64,000 nt of DNA from Pseudomonas viridiflava (GTDB lineage: Bacteria; Pseudomonadota; Gammaproteobacteria; Pseudomonadales; Pseudomonadaceae): the NCBI RefSeq assembly GCF_900601905.1, contig NZ_UWFA01000505.1, forward strand, positions 62,001 through 126,000, written 5' to 3'. Below are positions 26,087-35,372 of the stretch, piece after piece (position 1 is the stretch's first letter; every line of letters begins with the position of its first letter). A program made the translations under genes and the position numbers. Below the pieces are notes generated by a model. That model had not been told where the DNA came from and ran no database searches. It saw only the letters and a list, made by a program, of their open reading frames with translations.

Positions 26087-27043
26087 CTACTTCTTGGCTT
26101 GCACGTCGGCGCTGCGCAAGGAAAGCGCGATGCGCTCGGCGGTTCCCAGCGGTATCTCGCCTACCACGGTCACCAGCGTGTCACCGTTCGCGGTGGTCAG
26201 GCGACGCGAGACGGCGACGGTCGGCCCCAGTTGGGTGCGAGTATCAGTCGCTGTCTTGCCGCTGACCGGCTCGACAAACACCGAGAATCGGGACAATCCA
26301 TCGCCGTACATCAGACTGCTGACCTGAACCTTGGATTCAGGGTCCTTGCGCACGGCACTGGTGCTAAGTTCAAAACCGGGAGGTACCCATTCCAGACGCC
26401 AGGGCGCGGCTTTACCGGCGGCGTCAGTTCTGGCTTTGACGACGTCCACGGGGCGACAATCGGCGCTAGGCTTTAACGCCTCGTCGCTCGGCACCGTAGT
26501 GTTCAGATCAGTGAATTGGAAACGTTCAAGCAGCTGGCCCTTTTCGCTTAGCAACAGCGATTTGACCGGCAGACCTGTTTCGTCATCCAGATGCAATTCC
26601 ACACCATAACGATGCTGATCCTTGGGGGTCAGCGCGATAATGGTTGCGGGACGGCCAGCCACCCGCGAGGTACCGACAGACTTGATGTCGTACCACTCAG
26701 CCAGCTTTGCGATATCAAGGAAACGGGAAGCCGCTTCGGGACGATTGGACACCCCTGATTCAAGCTTGCCGCTGACGCATTGCGTCGAGCCATCAGCCCG
26801 AACGAATTCCTGTGCGGAACCGTCCAGCTGTAGCAGTCGCTCACGAACCTTGCCATCAGTAACCCGATGCCAGATTCGATGAGTGGAGAAACTACCATTT
26901 CGTTCATAAACGAAAGTACCTTGGTAGCTTTGCTGCTGCTCAGCCTGCGCAAGACGTTTTAACGCATCCTGCGCCTGATCGGCGTGAGCGGGAAGGACGA
27001 GCCATCCACCAAGCAATAAAGGCAATAGAGGGACGGCGCGCAT
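26087..27043 (-). CDS. mucB: Periplasmic sigma-factor regulatory protein MucB (RseB family)
   Basis: Periplasmic protein that binds the MucA periplasmic tail, protects it from site-1 cleavage and senses envelope signals. The 318-residue precursor has a signal peptide (MRAVPLLPLLLGGWLVLPAHA) and the two-domain LolA-like RseB fold, with SYQGTFVYERNGSFSTHRIWH and LHLDDETGLPVKSLLLSEKG as family segments. It begins 8 bases after mucA. The next gene is mucD; no mucC is present. Confidence 0.96.
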   Translation of the reverse strand: MRAVPLLPLLLGGWLVLPAHADQAQDALKRLAQAEQQQSYQGTFVYERNGSFSTHRIWHRVTDGKVRERLLQLDGSAQEFVRADGSTQCVSGKLESGVSNRPEAASRFLDIAKLAEWYDIKSVGTSRVAGRPATIIALTPKDQHRYGVELHLDDETGLPVKSLLLSEKGQLLERFQFTDLNTTVPSDEALKPSADCRPVDVVKARTDAAGKAAPWRLEWVPPGFELSTSAVRKDPESKVQVSSLMYGDGLSRFSVFVEPVSGKTATDTRTQLGPTVAVSRRLTTANGDTLVTVVGEIPLGTAERIALSLRSADVQAKK

Positions 27044-27051
27044 TATCTTCC

Positions 27052-27645
27052 TTAACGGTTTTCCAGGCTGGCGGCGCGAGCGTAAGGCAGAGCGCTGTCA
27101 GTTCCCTTCAAAGCGGCTTCCTGAGCGTGTTGGCGCAGGTAACCTGGCAAACGCTGGTCTTGCGAACCCGCTTGACCTTGCAATACACCGTTGGCCATCG
27201 GGCCGGGTGCCTGCTCGTTGCTTTCGGTATAGCCAGCCAATACGGCAGGGCCTTTTACTTGTGGTACAGACAGGTTGGCAGGCTGTGGAGCCTGTTGTGC
27301 CAGCTGTGCGCCCGCGATGTCGTCCTGGTTGTACAAACGTACACCGGCCAGAACAGCAACAGTAACGGAAGCGGCAACTGCCAGACGACCCAGGCTACGC
27401 CATGGACCACGAGCAGCTTTCAACGGACTGACTTCATCGGCGATCGCGGCAGAGACTGCAGCCGTGATATCCAAGTGAGGTATCAACAGCTCTTTGTGCA
27501 TTGCTGCACGAGCAATCTGATAACGCGACCATGTGGCACGTGTATCCGCATCGTCAATGGCGTTCAACACCCGACGTAATTCCAATTCGTCCGCTTCGTT
27601 ATCCATCACCGCGGACAGCGATTCCTGCAGGGCTTCACGACTCAT
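27052..27645 (-). CDS. mucA: Anti-sigma factor MucA
   Basis: Inner-membrane anti-sigma factor that holds AlgU until regulated proteolysis releases it. The 197-residue protein has the cytoplasmic AlgU-binding N-terminus (MSREALQESLSAVMDNEADELELRRVL), one membrane helix (RLAVAASVTVAVLAGVRLY, about residues 88-106) and a periplasmic C-terminus that binds MucB. It lies 32 bases after algU. Full length, with no sign of the truncations that cause mucoidy. Confidence 0.96.
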   Translation of the reverse strand: MSREALQESLSAVMDNEADELELRRVLNAIDDADTRATWSRYQIARAAMHKELLIPHLDITAAVSAAIADEVSPLKAARGPWRSLGRLAVAASVTVAVLAGVRLYNQDDIAGAQLAQQAPQPANLSVPQVKGPAVLAGYTESNEQAPGPMANGVLQGQAGSQDQRLPGYLRQHAQEAALKGTDSALPYARAASLENR

Positions 27646-27677
27646 GGCGGTTTCCTCTCTTGGCTATCGCCGCTGTC

Positions 27678-28259
27678 TCAGGATTCCTGCAACAACGGCT
27701 GCAGGGCTTTATCGATGGCTTCCCGAGCGCGGAAAATCCGAGATCGCACGGTACCCACCGGACATTGCATGACGCTGGCAATGTCCTCGTAACTCAGACC
27801 GTCGAATTCACGTAAAGTTAGTGCCGTACGCAAATCTTCCGGGAGCAACTGGATGGTTCGATGGACAGTGCCTTCGATCTCATCCCTCAACAATGCACGT
27901 TCTGGCGATTCGATGTCCTTGAGGCCATGATCGCCGTCGTAGAACTCCGCATCCTCAGACCTGACATCGCTATCCGGTGGCCGCCGACCGCGGGACACCA
28001 AATAGTTTTTCGCCGTGTTAATGGCGATGCGGTACAGCCATGTATAAAAGGCGCTGTCACCGCGAAAATTTCCGAGCGCGCGGTAAGCCTTGATAAAAGC
28101 TTCCTGCGCTACATCTTGAGCTTCATGGGTGTCGTGCACGAAACGCACGATCAACCCGAGAATCTTGTGCTGATACTTCAGCACCAACAGATCAAAAGCT
28201 CGCTTGTCGCCACGCTGAACACGCTCGACCAGCTGCTGATCTTCTTCCTGGGTTAGCAT
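27678..28259 (-). CDS. algU: ECF sigma factor AlgU (sigma-22, RpoE family)
   Basis: Extracytoplasmic-function sigma factor for envelope stress and alginate synthesis. The 193-residue product has region 2 (DLLVLKYQHKILGLIVRFVH ... DVAQEAFIKAYRALGNFRG) and region 4 (LTLREFDGLSYEDIASVMQCPVGTVRSRIFRAREAI) and is nearly identical to the P. aeruginosa protein as I know it. ATG 28259 gives the accepted start MLTQEED; a codon two positions upstream is not needed. It is first in algU-mucA-mucB-mucD and has an AlgU-dependent promoter at 28319-28345. Confidence 0.98.
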   Translation of the reverse strand: MLTQEEDQQLVERVQRGDKRAFDLLVLKYQHKILGLIVRFVHDTHEAQDVAQEAFIKAYRALGNFRGDSAFYTWLYRIAINTAKNYLVSRGRRPPDSDVRSEDAEFYDGDHGLKDIESPERALLRDEIEGTVHRTIQLLPEDLRTALTLREFDGLSYEDIASVMQCPVGTVRSRIFRAREAIDKALQPLLQES

Positions 28260-28318
28260 GAACACTCCTCATTGAGCCTGAAGGAGTGTTGCACCAGCCA
28301 TTGTGTCGGCTTGAATAC

Positions 28319-28345
28319 ATAGACTCGGGCTTCTCGCAAAAGTTC
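28319..28345 (-). promoter_or_regulatory. AlgU-dependent (autoregulatory) promoter of algU
   Basis: On the minus strand GAACTT (28345-28340), 16-base spacer, TCTAT (28323-28319): an excellent match to the AlgU/sigma-E consensus GAACTT-N16/17-TCTnn, 60 bases before the algU ATG. Confidence 0.88.
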
Positions 28346-28887
28346 TCCCCTCCAGGCAAGTTTCCTGCCGGCACTCAATGGCCCGCACGAAAAACGCAGC
28401 TCGAACCAGGTCGGCTGCGCGAATAATCTTGTCGTCGAATCTGCTGGCGGTAGCCGATAAAAAAGCTCCGTTAAAGCCGACGTTTCCCTTTACAGGCAAC
28501 CTGCTATTGAACCCGGGCCATCATGAAAGTTCCCGAGTGCCACTCACCGGTGTAGGACCAGCATTACATCTATCGCAGGAAAAACGCCTTCCCACGATGA
28601 GAACGGTATGCAGCAAGCGTCGGACTAAAGCACAATCCGGGCCGACTATGATCCACATTGCCATAAAAGCGGGGCTATTGTGCCGCTACCCCCTTACTTA
28701 TACTAGTGGCCCGTCTCGCAAATACGTTCGCTTTGTCGGTTGGCCAGCTAAGACGCAGCGCGCGGCAACGCATAGTGGCACGCGGCAAAGAAATGCTGCT
28801 CAAGGTGCTCGAAAGCGGACGCCCGCCAGTGCGCCGAGCGTGTCCAGAGACGGGCCATTAAAGGCCGCCGTACACGGAATTCACCTC
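28346..28887. other. Divergent intergenic region upstream of algU and nadB (542 bp)
   Basis: Holds further algU promoter sequence on the left. A TATACT box at 28699-28704 could be the -10 element of a nadB promoter, with only a poor -35. The reading frame is open in line with nadB throughout, but translation upstream of 28888 resembles no protein. No RNA gene recognised. Confidence 0.5.
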
Positions 28888-30504
28888 ATGAGCCAAGTTT
28901 TTCAATACGACGTACTGGTCATTGGCAGCGGCGCGGCAGGGTTGAGCCTGGCGTTAACGCTCCCTGCTGATCTGCGCATTGCAGTGCTGAGCAAAGGCGA
29001 CCTGGCCAATGGATCGACATTCTGGGCACAGGGCGGCGTGGCGGCGGTGCTGGACAACGCGGACACCGTCCAGTCGCATGTGGAGGACACGCTCAATGCG
29101 GGAGGCGGCTTGTGCAACGAGGACGCGGTGCGCTTCACCGTCGAGCACAGCCGCGAAGCCATTCAGTGGCTGATCGATCAGGGCGTGCCGTTCACCCGTG
29201 ATGACCACGTGGCGGTTGAAGATGGCGGCTTTGAGTTCCATCTGACCCGCGAAGGTGGGCATAGCCATCGGCGCATCATTCATGCCGCCGACGCGACCGG
29301 CGCGGCGATCTTCAAAACCTTGCTGGCCCAGGCCGAAGCACGACCCAATATCGAGTTGCTGGAACAGCGCGTGGCCGTCGACCTGATCACCGAACGCCGC
29401 CTGGGCCTGGACGGCCAACGCTGCCTTGGCGCTTACGTGCTCAATCGCAAGAGCGGCGAGGTCGATACCTACGGTGCGCGCTTCACGATTCTGGCCTGCG
29501 GCGGCGCAGCAAAAGTCTACCTCTACACCAGCAACCCCGATGGTGCCTGCGGTGATGGCATCGCCATGGCTTGGCGTGCTGGTTGCCGGGTGGCCAATCT
29601 GGAGTTCAACCAGTTCCACCCCACGTGCCTCTATCACCCGCAAGCCAAGAGTTTTCTGATCACCGAGGCGCTCAGGGGCGAAGGAGCCTATTTGAAACTG
29701 CCCAACGGCGAGCGTTTCATGCAGCGCTTCGATCCTCGCGCAGAACTGGCGCCACGAGACATCGTCGCCCGGGCCATTGATCATGAAATGAAACGTCTGG
29801 GCATCGACTGCGTATACCTGGACATCAGCCACAAGCCTGAGGCGTTCATCAAAAGCCACTTCCCGACGGTCTACGAACGCTGTCTGGAGTTTTCCATCGA
29901 CATCACCCGCCAACCTATTCCGGTGGTGCCCGCAGCGCACTACACCTGTGGTGGCGTGAAAGTCGACGAGCAGGGTCGCACTGACGTACCCGGCCTGTAC
30001 GCCATCGGCGAAACCAGTTTCACCGGCCTGCATGGCGCCAATCGCATGGCGAGCAATTCGTTGCTTGAATGCTTCGTTTACGCCCGCTCGGCGGCGGCTG
30101 AAATCGTCGCGCAACTGCCACACGTGCAGGCACCGGTGAACTTGCCGGGCTGGGATGCCAGCCAGGTCACGGACTCGGACGAAGACGTGATCATCGCCCA
30201 TAACTGGGATGAGTTAAGGCGCTTCATGTGGGACTACGTAGGGATCGTACGCACCAACAAACGCCTGCAAAGAGCCCGGCACCGGGTGCGGCTGCTGCTT
30301 GACGAGATCGACGAGTTCTACAGCAACTATAAAGTCAGCCGCGACTTGATCGAGCTGCGCAATCTGGCGCAAGTGGCTGAATTGATGATCGCCTCGGCCA
30401 TGGAGCGCAAGGAAAGCCGGGGCTTGCATTACACGCTGGATTACCCGGACCTGTTGCCAGTCGCAGTGGACACTATTCTGGTGCCGCCCACCTACGTCGG
30501 CTGA
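28888..30504 (+). CDS. nadB: L-aspartate oxidase NadB
   Basis: FAD enzyme that oxidises L-aspartate to iminoaspartate for NAD synthesis. The 538-residue product has the dinucleotide-binding N-terminus YDVLVIGSGAAGLSLALTL, the HSHRRIIHAADATG segment, EFNQFHPTCLYHP and the C-terminal AIGETSFTGLHGANRMASNSLLE FAD motif. ATG 28888 places the FAD fold correctly at the N-terminus; the open frame continues upstream without family-like sequence. Its last 32 bases overlap the convergent ygfX gene. Confidence 0.96.
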   Translation: MSQVFQYDVLVIGSGAAGLSLALTLPADLRIAVLSKGDLANGSTFWAQGGVAAVLDNADTVQSHVEDTLNAGGGLCNEDAVRFTVEHSREAIQWLIDQGVPFTRDDHVAVEDGGFEFHLTREGGHSHRRIIHAADATGAAIFKTLLAQAEARPNIELLEQRVAVDLITERRLGLDGQRCLGAYVLNRKSGEVDTYGARFTILACGGAAKVYLYTSNPDGACGDGIAMAWRAGCRVANLEFNQFHPTCLYHPQAKSFLITEALRGEGAYLKLPNGERFMQRFDPRAELAPRDIVARAIDHEMKRLGIDCVYLDISHKPEAFIKSHFPTVYERCLEFSIDITRQPIPVVPAAHYTCGGVKVDEQGRTDVPGLYAIGETSFTGLHGANRMASNSLLECFVYARSAAAEIVAQLPHVQAPVNLPGWDASQVTDSDEDVIIAHNWDELRRFMWDYVGIVRTNKRLQRARHRVRLLLDEIDEFYSNYKVSRDLIELRNLAQVAELMIASAMERKESRGLHYTLDYPDLLPVAVDTILVPPTYVG

Positions 30505-30940
30505 ACTTGAGGCGCACCCGCAGGCGCCGATGCAGATCTGCCGCCATGGCGTCCCGGGGGATGCAGATTCCCCGGGTTCTGCGCCAGCCGAACAGGCCCT
30601 TCCCGGCAAGTCGAAAACGCAGCACAACCATCAGTGGCAACGCCATACTGTCGCGCTGCAATTGCACCGGTTGCCAGCCGCCATGCTGACTCCACAACTG
30701 CCAGCCTTCGGTATTGCGGCGCAATCCTGTGAAGGCTGTCGCTCGGCTGAGCAGGATCGAGCCGGGCACCACCCACAGCGCGTGGGCGACACACGCAGTG
30801 ACGCCCAACGCCACGCTCCAGCCCGGCACTGCCAACACACATAAGGAAACAATCGCCGCAAGCTGTGCGGCCAGGTAAGCCATCAGCAACCCTCGGGAGG
30901 GTCGCCAGTGGCACTCGAAGCGATCAGGCAGGCTGGACAC
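30473..30940 (-). CDS. ygfX: YgfX-like inner-membrane protein
   Basis: The 155-residue protein has two adjacent membrane helices (LLMAYLAAQLAAIVSLCVLAVPGWSVALGVTACVAHALWVV, about residues 18-58) and a C-terminal soluble domain with the RRNTEGWQLW and LVVLRFRL-type pattern of the YgfX (CptA-type) family. It overlaps sdhE by 17 bases, the conserved sdhE-ygfX arrangement. Family members have been described as toxin-like inhibitors of cell division and, in other work, as assembly partners of SdhE; the role here is undecided. Its 3' end overlaps the nadB 3' end on the opposite strand. Confidence 0.8.
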   Translation of the reverse strand: MSSLPDRFECHWRPSRGLLMAYLAAQLAAIVSLCVLAVPGWSVALGVTACVAHALWVVPGSILLSRATAFTGLRRNTEGWQLWSQHGGWQPVQLQRDSMALPLMVVLRFRLAGKGLFGWRRTRGICIPRDAMAADLHRRLRVRLKFSRRRWAAPE

Positions 30941-31178
30941 GATCCAGGATCATGCGAACCATGCGCTGCAATTCAGCGTCTTCGGACTCTGCACGCTGCA
31001 TGAACCAGCCGAACATGTCCTGGTCTTCACACGTCAACAGGCGGCGATACAGATCGCGATCCACGTCATTGAGCGTCGGGTAGACTTCCCGGACAAACGG
31101 TACCAGCAGCACATCCAGTTCAAGCATGCCACGGCGGCTGTGCCAGTAAAGGCGGTTGAGTTCGACTTCTTCGACCAT
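30924..31178 (-). CDS. sdhE: FAD assembly factor SdhE
   Basis: Small protein that promotes covalent flavinylation of succinate dehydrogenase SdhA. The 84-residue product has the invariant RGxxE motif in HSRRGMLELDVLL (residues about 13-25) and the typical five-helix length. It lies upstream of and overlapping ygfX. A second flavoprotein, nadB, is the convergent neighbour, but SdhE is not known to be needed for NadB. Confidence 0.93.
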   Translation of the reverse strand: MVEEVELNRLYWHSRRGMLELDVLLVPFVREVYPTLNDVDRDLYRRLLTCEDQDMFGWFMQRAESEDAELQRMVRMILDRVQPA

Positions 31179-31320
31179 GGAGCGCTCCTCAAAATAGGCG
31201 GCGAGTATACAACCGCAAGCTCAATCAACGCACCGCACATTGGTCGCAGTAGTTTTCAGGTACCCATTAGCCAGTCGCGGCACTATCATGTGCCCCAGAC
31301 TTTTTCCGTTGCGATGACCC

Positions 31321-32262
31321 ATGGCCGACTCAGCTTTCTACTGCCCGCTTTCCCATGAAGGTGTTCTCGCCGTACGCGGCGTCGATGCCGGCAAATTCCT
31401 GCAGGGCCAATTGACCTGCAACCTCGATTACCTCAGCGACGCCAAAGCCACACTGGGCGCGCGCTGTACGCAAAAAGGCCGCATGCAATCGAGCTTTCGC
31501 ATCCTGCTCGAAGGTGACGGTTGCCTGCTGGCGATGGCCAGCGAGCTGATCGACGCTCAGCTTGCCGATCTGAAGAAATACGCGGTCTTCTCCAAATCGA
31601 AACTGACTGACGAAAGCGCTGCCTGGGTACGTTTCGGCGTGCACAACGGCGATGCAGCCCTGACCAGCCTTGGACTGGATCTGCCGCAGGACACCGATGC
31701 GGTAGCACGCAGCAATGAGCTGATCGCCATCCGTGTTTCGCCTGCGCGGGCAGAAATCTGGGTACGCGCCGAACAGGCGACCGACCTTCAGTCACGCCTT
31801 GCGGGGCAATTGCCTGAGGGCTCGCTCAATGACTGGCTACTTGGCCAGATCGAAGCGGGTATCGGTCAGGTATTTGGCAACACGCGTGAAGAATTCATCC
31901 CACAGATGATCAACCTGCAGGCGGTCGGCGGTGTGAGCTTCAAAAAAGGCTGCTACACCGGCCAGGAAATCGTCGCGCGCATGCAGTACCTAGGCAAACT
32001 CAAACGTCGCCTGTATCGCCTGAGCCTTGCTGATCAGGCCGTACCAGAGCCCGGCGCAGCCTTGTTTTCATCGGTTCATGCCAGCGCTGTCGGCAACGTG
32101 GTCATTGCCGCTCGCGACAAACAGGGCGTGCAATTGCTGGCGGTGCTTCAAGCCGATGCAGCCGAAAGCGGTGACATTCACCTGGGTGCAGCCGATGGCC
32201 CGGCGCTGCAATTGGCTGACCTGCCGTATCAGCTGGACAGCAAACTCGAAACACAGCGCTGA
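31321..32262 (+). CDS. ygfZ: Folate-binding Fe-S cluster assembly/repair protein YgfZ
   Basis: GcvT-like folate-binding protein that supports maturation of some Fe-S enzymes such as MiaB. The 313-residue product has the signature KGCYTGQEIVAR (including the functional cysteine) near residue 220 and the N-terminal GVLAVRGVDAGKFLQGQLTCN. It is divergent from sdhE, with both promoters in the 142-bp gap. Confidence 0.95.
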   Translation: MADSAFYCPLSHEGVLAVRGVDAGKFLQGQLTCNLDYLSDAKATLGARCTQKGRMQSSFRILLEGDGCLLAMASELIDAQLADLKKYAVFSKSKLTDESAAWVRFGVHNGDAALTSLGLDLPQDTDAVARSNELIAIRVSPARAEIWVRAEQATDLQSRLAGQLPEGSLNDWLLGQIEAGIGQVFGNTREEFIPQMINLQAVGGVSFKKGCYTGQEIVARMQYLGKLKRRLYRLSLADQAVPEPGAALFSSVHASAVGNVVIAARDKQGVQLLAVLQADAAESGDIHLGAADGPALQLADLPYQLDSKLETQR

Positions 32263-32368
32263 ATAATACGAACACCTTCATGCTTGAAATGTCTGCATAT
32301 TGGTCCCGACTCTCGGCTCATTACGAGCCCGGAGGGGCGGGACGATCCCAACGCCTACGAGATGCGAC

Positions 32369-33190
32369 ATGAGCAATATGGCTGAAGAGGTGCAGAGGAA
32401 CCTGATCAAGGCAATCGATAGAGATGCCTTGTTTTTGCCCACTCTCCCTGAAGTAGCACTAAAGATCCGCCTTGCCGCCGAGAACACCGAAATCAGCGTA
32501 GCTGCCCTGAGTAAAGTGATTGGCAGCGACACTGCGCTTTCCGCTCGCCTGATCAAGGTGGTAAACAGCCCATTGCTGCGCCCCAATTTTGAAGTCAGCG
32601 ATGTCAACACGGCTATTACCCGGCTGGGGGTCAACTACACCTGCAACCTGGCCATCGGCCTGGTGGTCGAGCAGATGTTCCATGCCAAATCAGAGGTGGT
32701 GGAACGCAAACTGCGGGAAATCTGGCAGCAGAGCCTGCAGGTTGCCGGTATCGCTTACAAGCTGAGCCAGCGACGGGCGACCCTCAAGCCGGATAAAGCA
32801 ACGCTTGCCGGGTTGGTGCATTTGATCGGCGTATTGCCGATTCTGACCTACGCCGAAGACCACAACGAACTGCTGGCTGATCCGGTCAGCCTCAACCATG
32901 TCATCGAACGCATTCACCCGGTGATCGGTGAGCGCTTGCTGCGCTCCTGGGACTTCCCGGAGCTGTTGGCAACAGTGCCGCTGAAATTTCAGGACTTCAC
33001 CCGTGTGTCCGTTACCCCGGATTACATTGATCTGGTTCAGATCGCCACCGTGCACCTGCACCAGAACACCGGGCATCCGTACAGCCAGATCGAAATGAGC
33101 AGCCTGCCCGCTTTCCATCAATTGGGGCTGGACCTGAGCGGCGGTCATCTGGGTGCCGAGATGGATGAAGCGAAGATGATGTTGTACTGA
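32369..33190 (+). CDS. HDOD domain protein
   Basis: The 273-residue protein consists almost wholly of one HDOD domain (residues about 15-210: LPTLPEVALKIRLAAENTEISVAALSKVIGSDTALSARLIKVVNSP), a non-catalytic HD relative found in signalling and stress proteins. No GGDEF, EAL or receiver domain is attached. ATG 32369 was chosen because the domain starts soon after; upstream codons look untranslated. Follows ygfZ by 106 bases. Biological role unknown. Confidence 0.88.
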   Translation: MSNMAEEVQRNLIKAIDRDALFLPTLPEVALKIRLAAENTEISVAALSKVIGSDTALSARLIKVVNSPLLRPNFEVSDVNTAITRLGVNYTCNLAIGLVVEQMFHAKSEVVERKLREIWQQSLQVAGIAYKLSQRRATLKPDKATLAGLVHLIGVLPILTYAEDHNELLADPVSLNHVIERIHPVIGERLLRSWDFPELLATVPLKFQDFTRVSVTPDYIDLVQIATVHLHQNTGHPYSQIEMSSLPAFHQLGLDLSGGHLGAEMDEAKMMLY

Positions 33191-33215
33191 ATACCAGGAG
33201 CTATGAACTTCCTGA

Positions 33216-33303
33216 TCGTAGGGCTTTAGCCGCGAAGAAGCCGGTTCATGCGCTGGATCTCTATTGACAGCGCTACCGCTCGCGGCTGAAGCAGCTCCTA
33301 CGG
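33216..33303. repeat. REP doublet (type GGCTTTAGCC)
   Basis: CGTAGGGCTTTAGCCGCGAAG (33217-33237) faces GCTCGCGGCTGAAGCAGCTCCTACGG (33278-33303), in the gap between convergent HDOD and tctE genes. Confidence 0.85.
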
Positions 33304-33322
33304 ATGCAGAGGTCTGGACGCC

Positions 33323-34708
33323 CTACCCCACCACAAAACTCACCCGCACTTTCAACCCGCCAGCCGCGCCATCATGCAGGCTGATCTGGGCCAGGTGCGC
33401 GCGGCAGATCTCGCCGACAATCGCCAGACCCAGACCCGAACCTTTGCCCTGCTGCTGGCTGCGGTAGAAACGCTCGAACACCCGATCACGCTCTGCCTCA
33501 GGAATACCCGGACCGTCGTCTTCGACCTCCAGAACGCCTGGCGCACTGACGCGCAGGATCACATTGCCCCCGGATGGCGTGTGGGCCAACGCGTTGTCGA
33601 TGAGGTTGCTCAGCAGCTCGTTGAGCAGGGTCGGCTCACCCAGCAGCATCACCGGCTGCTCCGCTTCCAATGCCAATGAAACGCCATGGGCGTGGGCCAA
33701 AGGTGCCATGGCCATGCCCAGCTCCCGAGCCAGCTGGCTGAGGTCCAGGGTTTGCGCGCCCCCTTCAGCAATGGCCCGTGCGCCGTTTTCAATGCGCGCC
33801 AGCGACAGCAACTGATTGGCCAGATGTGTAAGTCGATCCGTGCCCTGCGCCGCTTCCTCAAGGGTAGTGCGCCAGTGCGCCGGTTCAGGATCACGCAGGC
33901 CCAGCTCAACCCGGGCCTTGAGTGCCGCCAACGGCGTGCGCAACTCATGGGCGGCATCAGCGATAAACTGCGCCTGACGTTCGAACTGCTGGCGCAAGCG
34001 CTCGGTGAAATGATTGAGCGCACTGACCAGAGGCCGCAGCTCGTGCTGCACCTCCACCAGCGGCAACGAGCGCAAGTCATCCGGCTGGCGCTCCTCCACT
34101 TCGGTACGCAAGCGCTCCAACGGTCGCAACGCAGCGCTGACCGTGAACCAGACCAGCAGCAATGCGCCCGCACCGAGCATGCCCAGGCGCAACAGGGTGT
34201 CGGCCATCAGGCTGCGCGCCATGCTGACCCGGGCCTCTTCGGTTTCCGCGACGCGGATTTCCGCCATGCCGTTCATATTCGGCTCACTGACCGGCTTGAG
34301 CAGGCTGACCACCCGCACCGACTGACCTTGATAGCGCGCCGTATAAAAGCTGGCCAGCGCAGGATAATCGTCGGTCCGGAGCGTCCCGGGAGGCGGCGGC
34401 GGGAGCCCCTCGTAGCCGGAGATCAGCTTTTTGTTGATGTCGTTGACCTGGTAATAGATGCGCCCGGCACTGTCATACGCGAAGGTATCCAGCGCGATGT
34501 AAGGCACATCGGCACTCAGTGTGCCGTCGCGCTGGGAAACCCCGGCAGCAATAGTTCGCGCAGAGGCCAGCAGGGTTCGGTCGTAGGCAATGTCGGCGGC
34601 TTCCCGGCCATTCCAGTAAGCACTCAGGCCGCTGGCCAGCATCAGCACGGTCATCAACAGGCCCAGGTTCCAGAGCAGCCGCCAGCGCAGGCTGTTATGG
34701 CTGTTCAT
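33323..34708 (-). CDS. tctE: Sensor histidine kinase TctE
   Basis: Membrane sensor kinase for tricarboxylates controlling the divergent tctCBA genes. The 461-residue protein has an N-terminal helix (LLWNLGLLMTVLMLASGLSAYW), a periplasmic sensor of about 120 residues, a second helix (MLGAGALLLVWFTVSAAL), a HAMP-like linker, the H box AHELRTPLAALKARVELGL, N box NLIDNALAHTP and G boxes DDGPGIP and GSGLGLAIV. It overlaps the 3' end of tctD by 14 bases. Name is based on family and on linkage to tctCBA. Confidence 0.92.
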   Translation of the reverse strand: MNSHNSLRWRLLWNLGLLMTVLMLASGLSAYWNGREAADIAYDRTLLASARTIAAGVSQRDGTLSADVPYIALDTFAYDSAGRIYYQVNDINKKLISGYEGLPPPPPGTLRTDDYPALASFYTARYQGQSVRVVSLLKPVSEPNMNGMAEIRVAETEEARVSMARSLMADTLLRLGMLGAGALLLVWFTVSAALRPLERLRTEVEERQPDDLRSLPLVEVQHELRPLVSALNHFTERLRQQFERQAQFIADAAHELRTPLAALKARVELGLRDPEPAHWRTTLEEAAQGTDRLTHLANQLLSLARIENGARAIAEGGAQTLDLSQLARELGMAMAPLAHAHGVSLALEAEQPVMLLGEPTLLNELLSNLIDNALAHTPSGGNVILRVSAPGVLEVEDDGPGIPEAERDRVFERFYRSQQQGKGSGLGLAIVGEICRAHLAQISLHDGAAGGLKVRVSFVVG

Positions 34709-35372
34709 CGCGGCTTTCCAGCAGGTAACCCAAGCCGCGAAATGTCACGATCGCCACCGGATGGCCGTCGAGTTTCTTGCGCAGGCGGTGCACATAAATC
34801 TCGATGGCGTCGGCGCTGGCCTCTTCATCTAACCCGAACACCTGTGACGCCACTTGCTCTTTGCTCATCACGCGGCCCGGCCGGGCGATCAGCGCCTCCA
34901 GCACCGCCTGCTCCCTGGAGGTCAGGGTCAACAGTTCATCGCCCAGAGTGAAACGACGGGTGTCCAGGTCATAGGCCAGCACGCCGCAACGCTGCTGCCG
35001 CTCGCCCCGCAGGACACTGCGACGCAACAGCGCTTTGACCCGCGCTTCCAGTTCTGAAAGCTCGAAGGGTTTGGCCAGGTAATCGTCAGCGCCCAGATTC
35101 AGGCCATGAACGCGGTCCTTCACGTCACTGCGAGCGGTCAGCATCAATACCGGCAGGTTTTTACCGCGCCCGCGCAAACGCGCCAGCACTTCAAAGCCAT
35201 CCATGCGCGGCAGACCGACATCCAGAATGGCGACAGCATATTCTTCACTGCTCAGCGCCAGGTCTGCAGCCACTCCATCATGCAACACATCAACTGTGAG
35301 ACCGGCGCCCTTGAGTGCCTGGGCTACGCTTTCAGCTAATTGCAGATGATCTTCAACGAGAAGAACACGCAT
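34695..35372 (-). CDS. tctD: Response regulator TctD (OmpR family)
   Basis: DNA-binding response regulator paired with TctE. The 225-residue protein has a receiver domain with the phospho-acceptor D51 (AVAILDVGLPRMDGF), K at TARSDVKDR-LGADDYLAKPF, and an OmpR-type winged helix ending with VDIYVHRLRKKL-like sequence (EIYVHRLRKKLDGHPVAIVTFRGLGYLL). Divergent from tctC across a 448-bp region, the classical arrangement for regulation of tricarboxylate uptake. Confidence 0.93.
   Translation of the reverse strand: MRVLLVEDHLQLAESVAQALKGAGLTVDVLHDGVAADLALSSEEYAVAILDVGLPRMDGFEVLARLRGRGKNLPVLMLTARSDVKDRVHGLNLGADDYLAKPFELSELEARVKALLRRSVLRGERQQRCGVLAYDLDTRRFTLGDELLTLTSREQAVLEALIARPGRVMSKEQVASQVFGLDEEASADAIEIYVHRLRKKLDGHPVAIVTFRGLGYLLESRDEQP

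Noticed and set aside
28378..28887. In-frame 170-codon N-terminal extension of NadB
   Set aside because: The FAD-binding N-terminus of NadB begins at 28888 with a normal ATG; the upstream part is intergenic and contains no family sequence.
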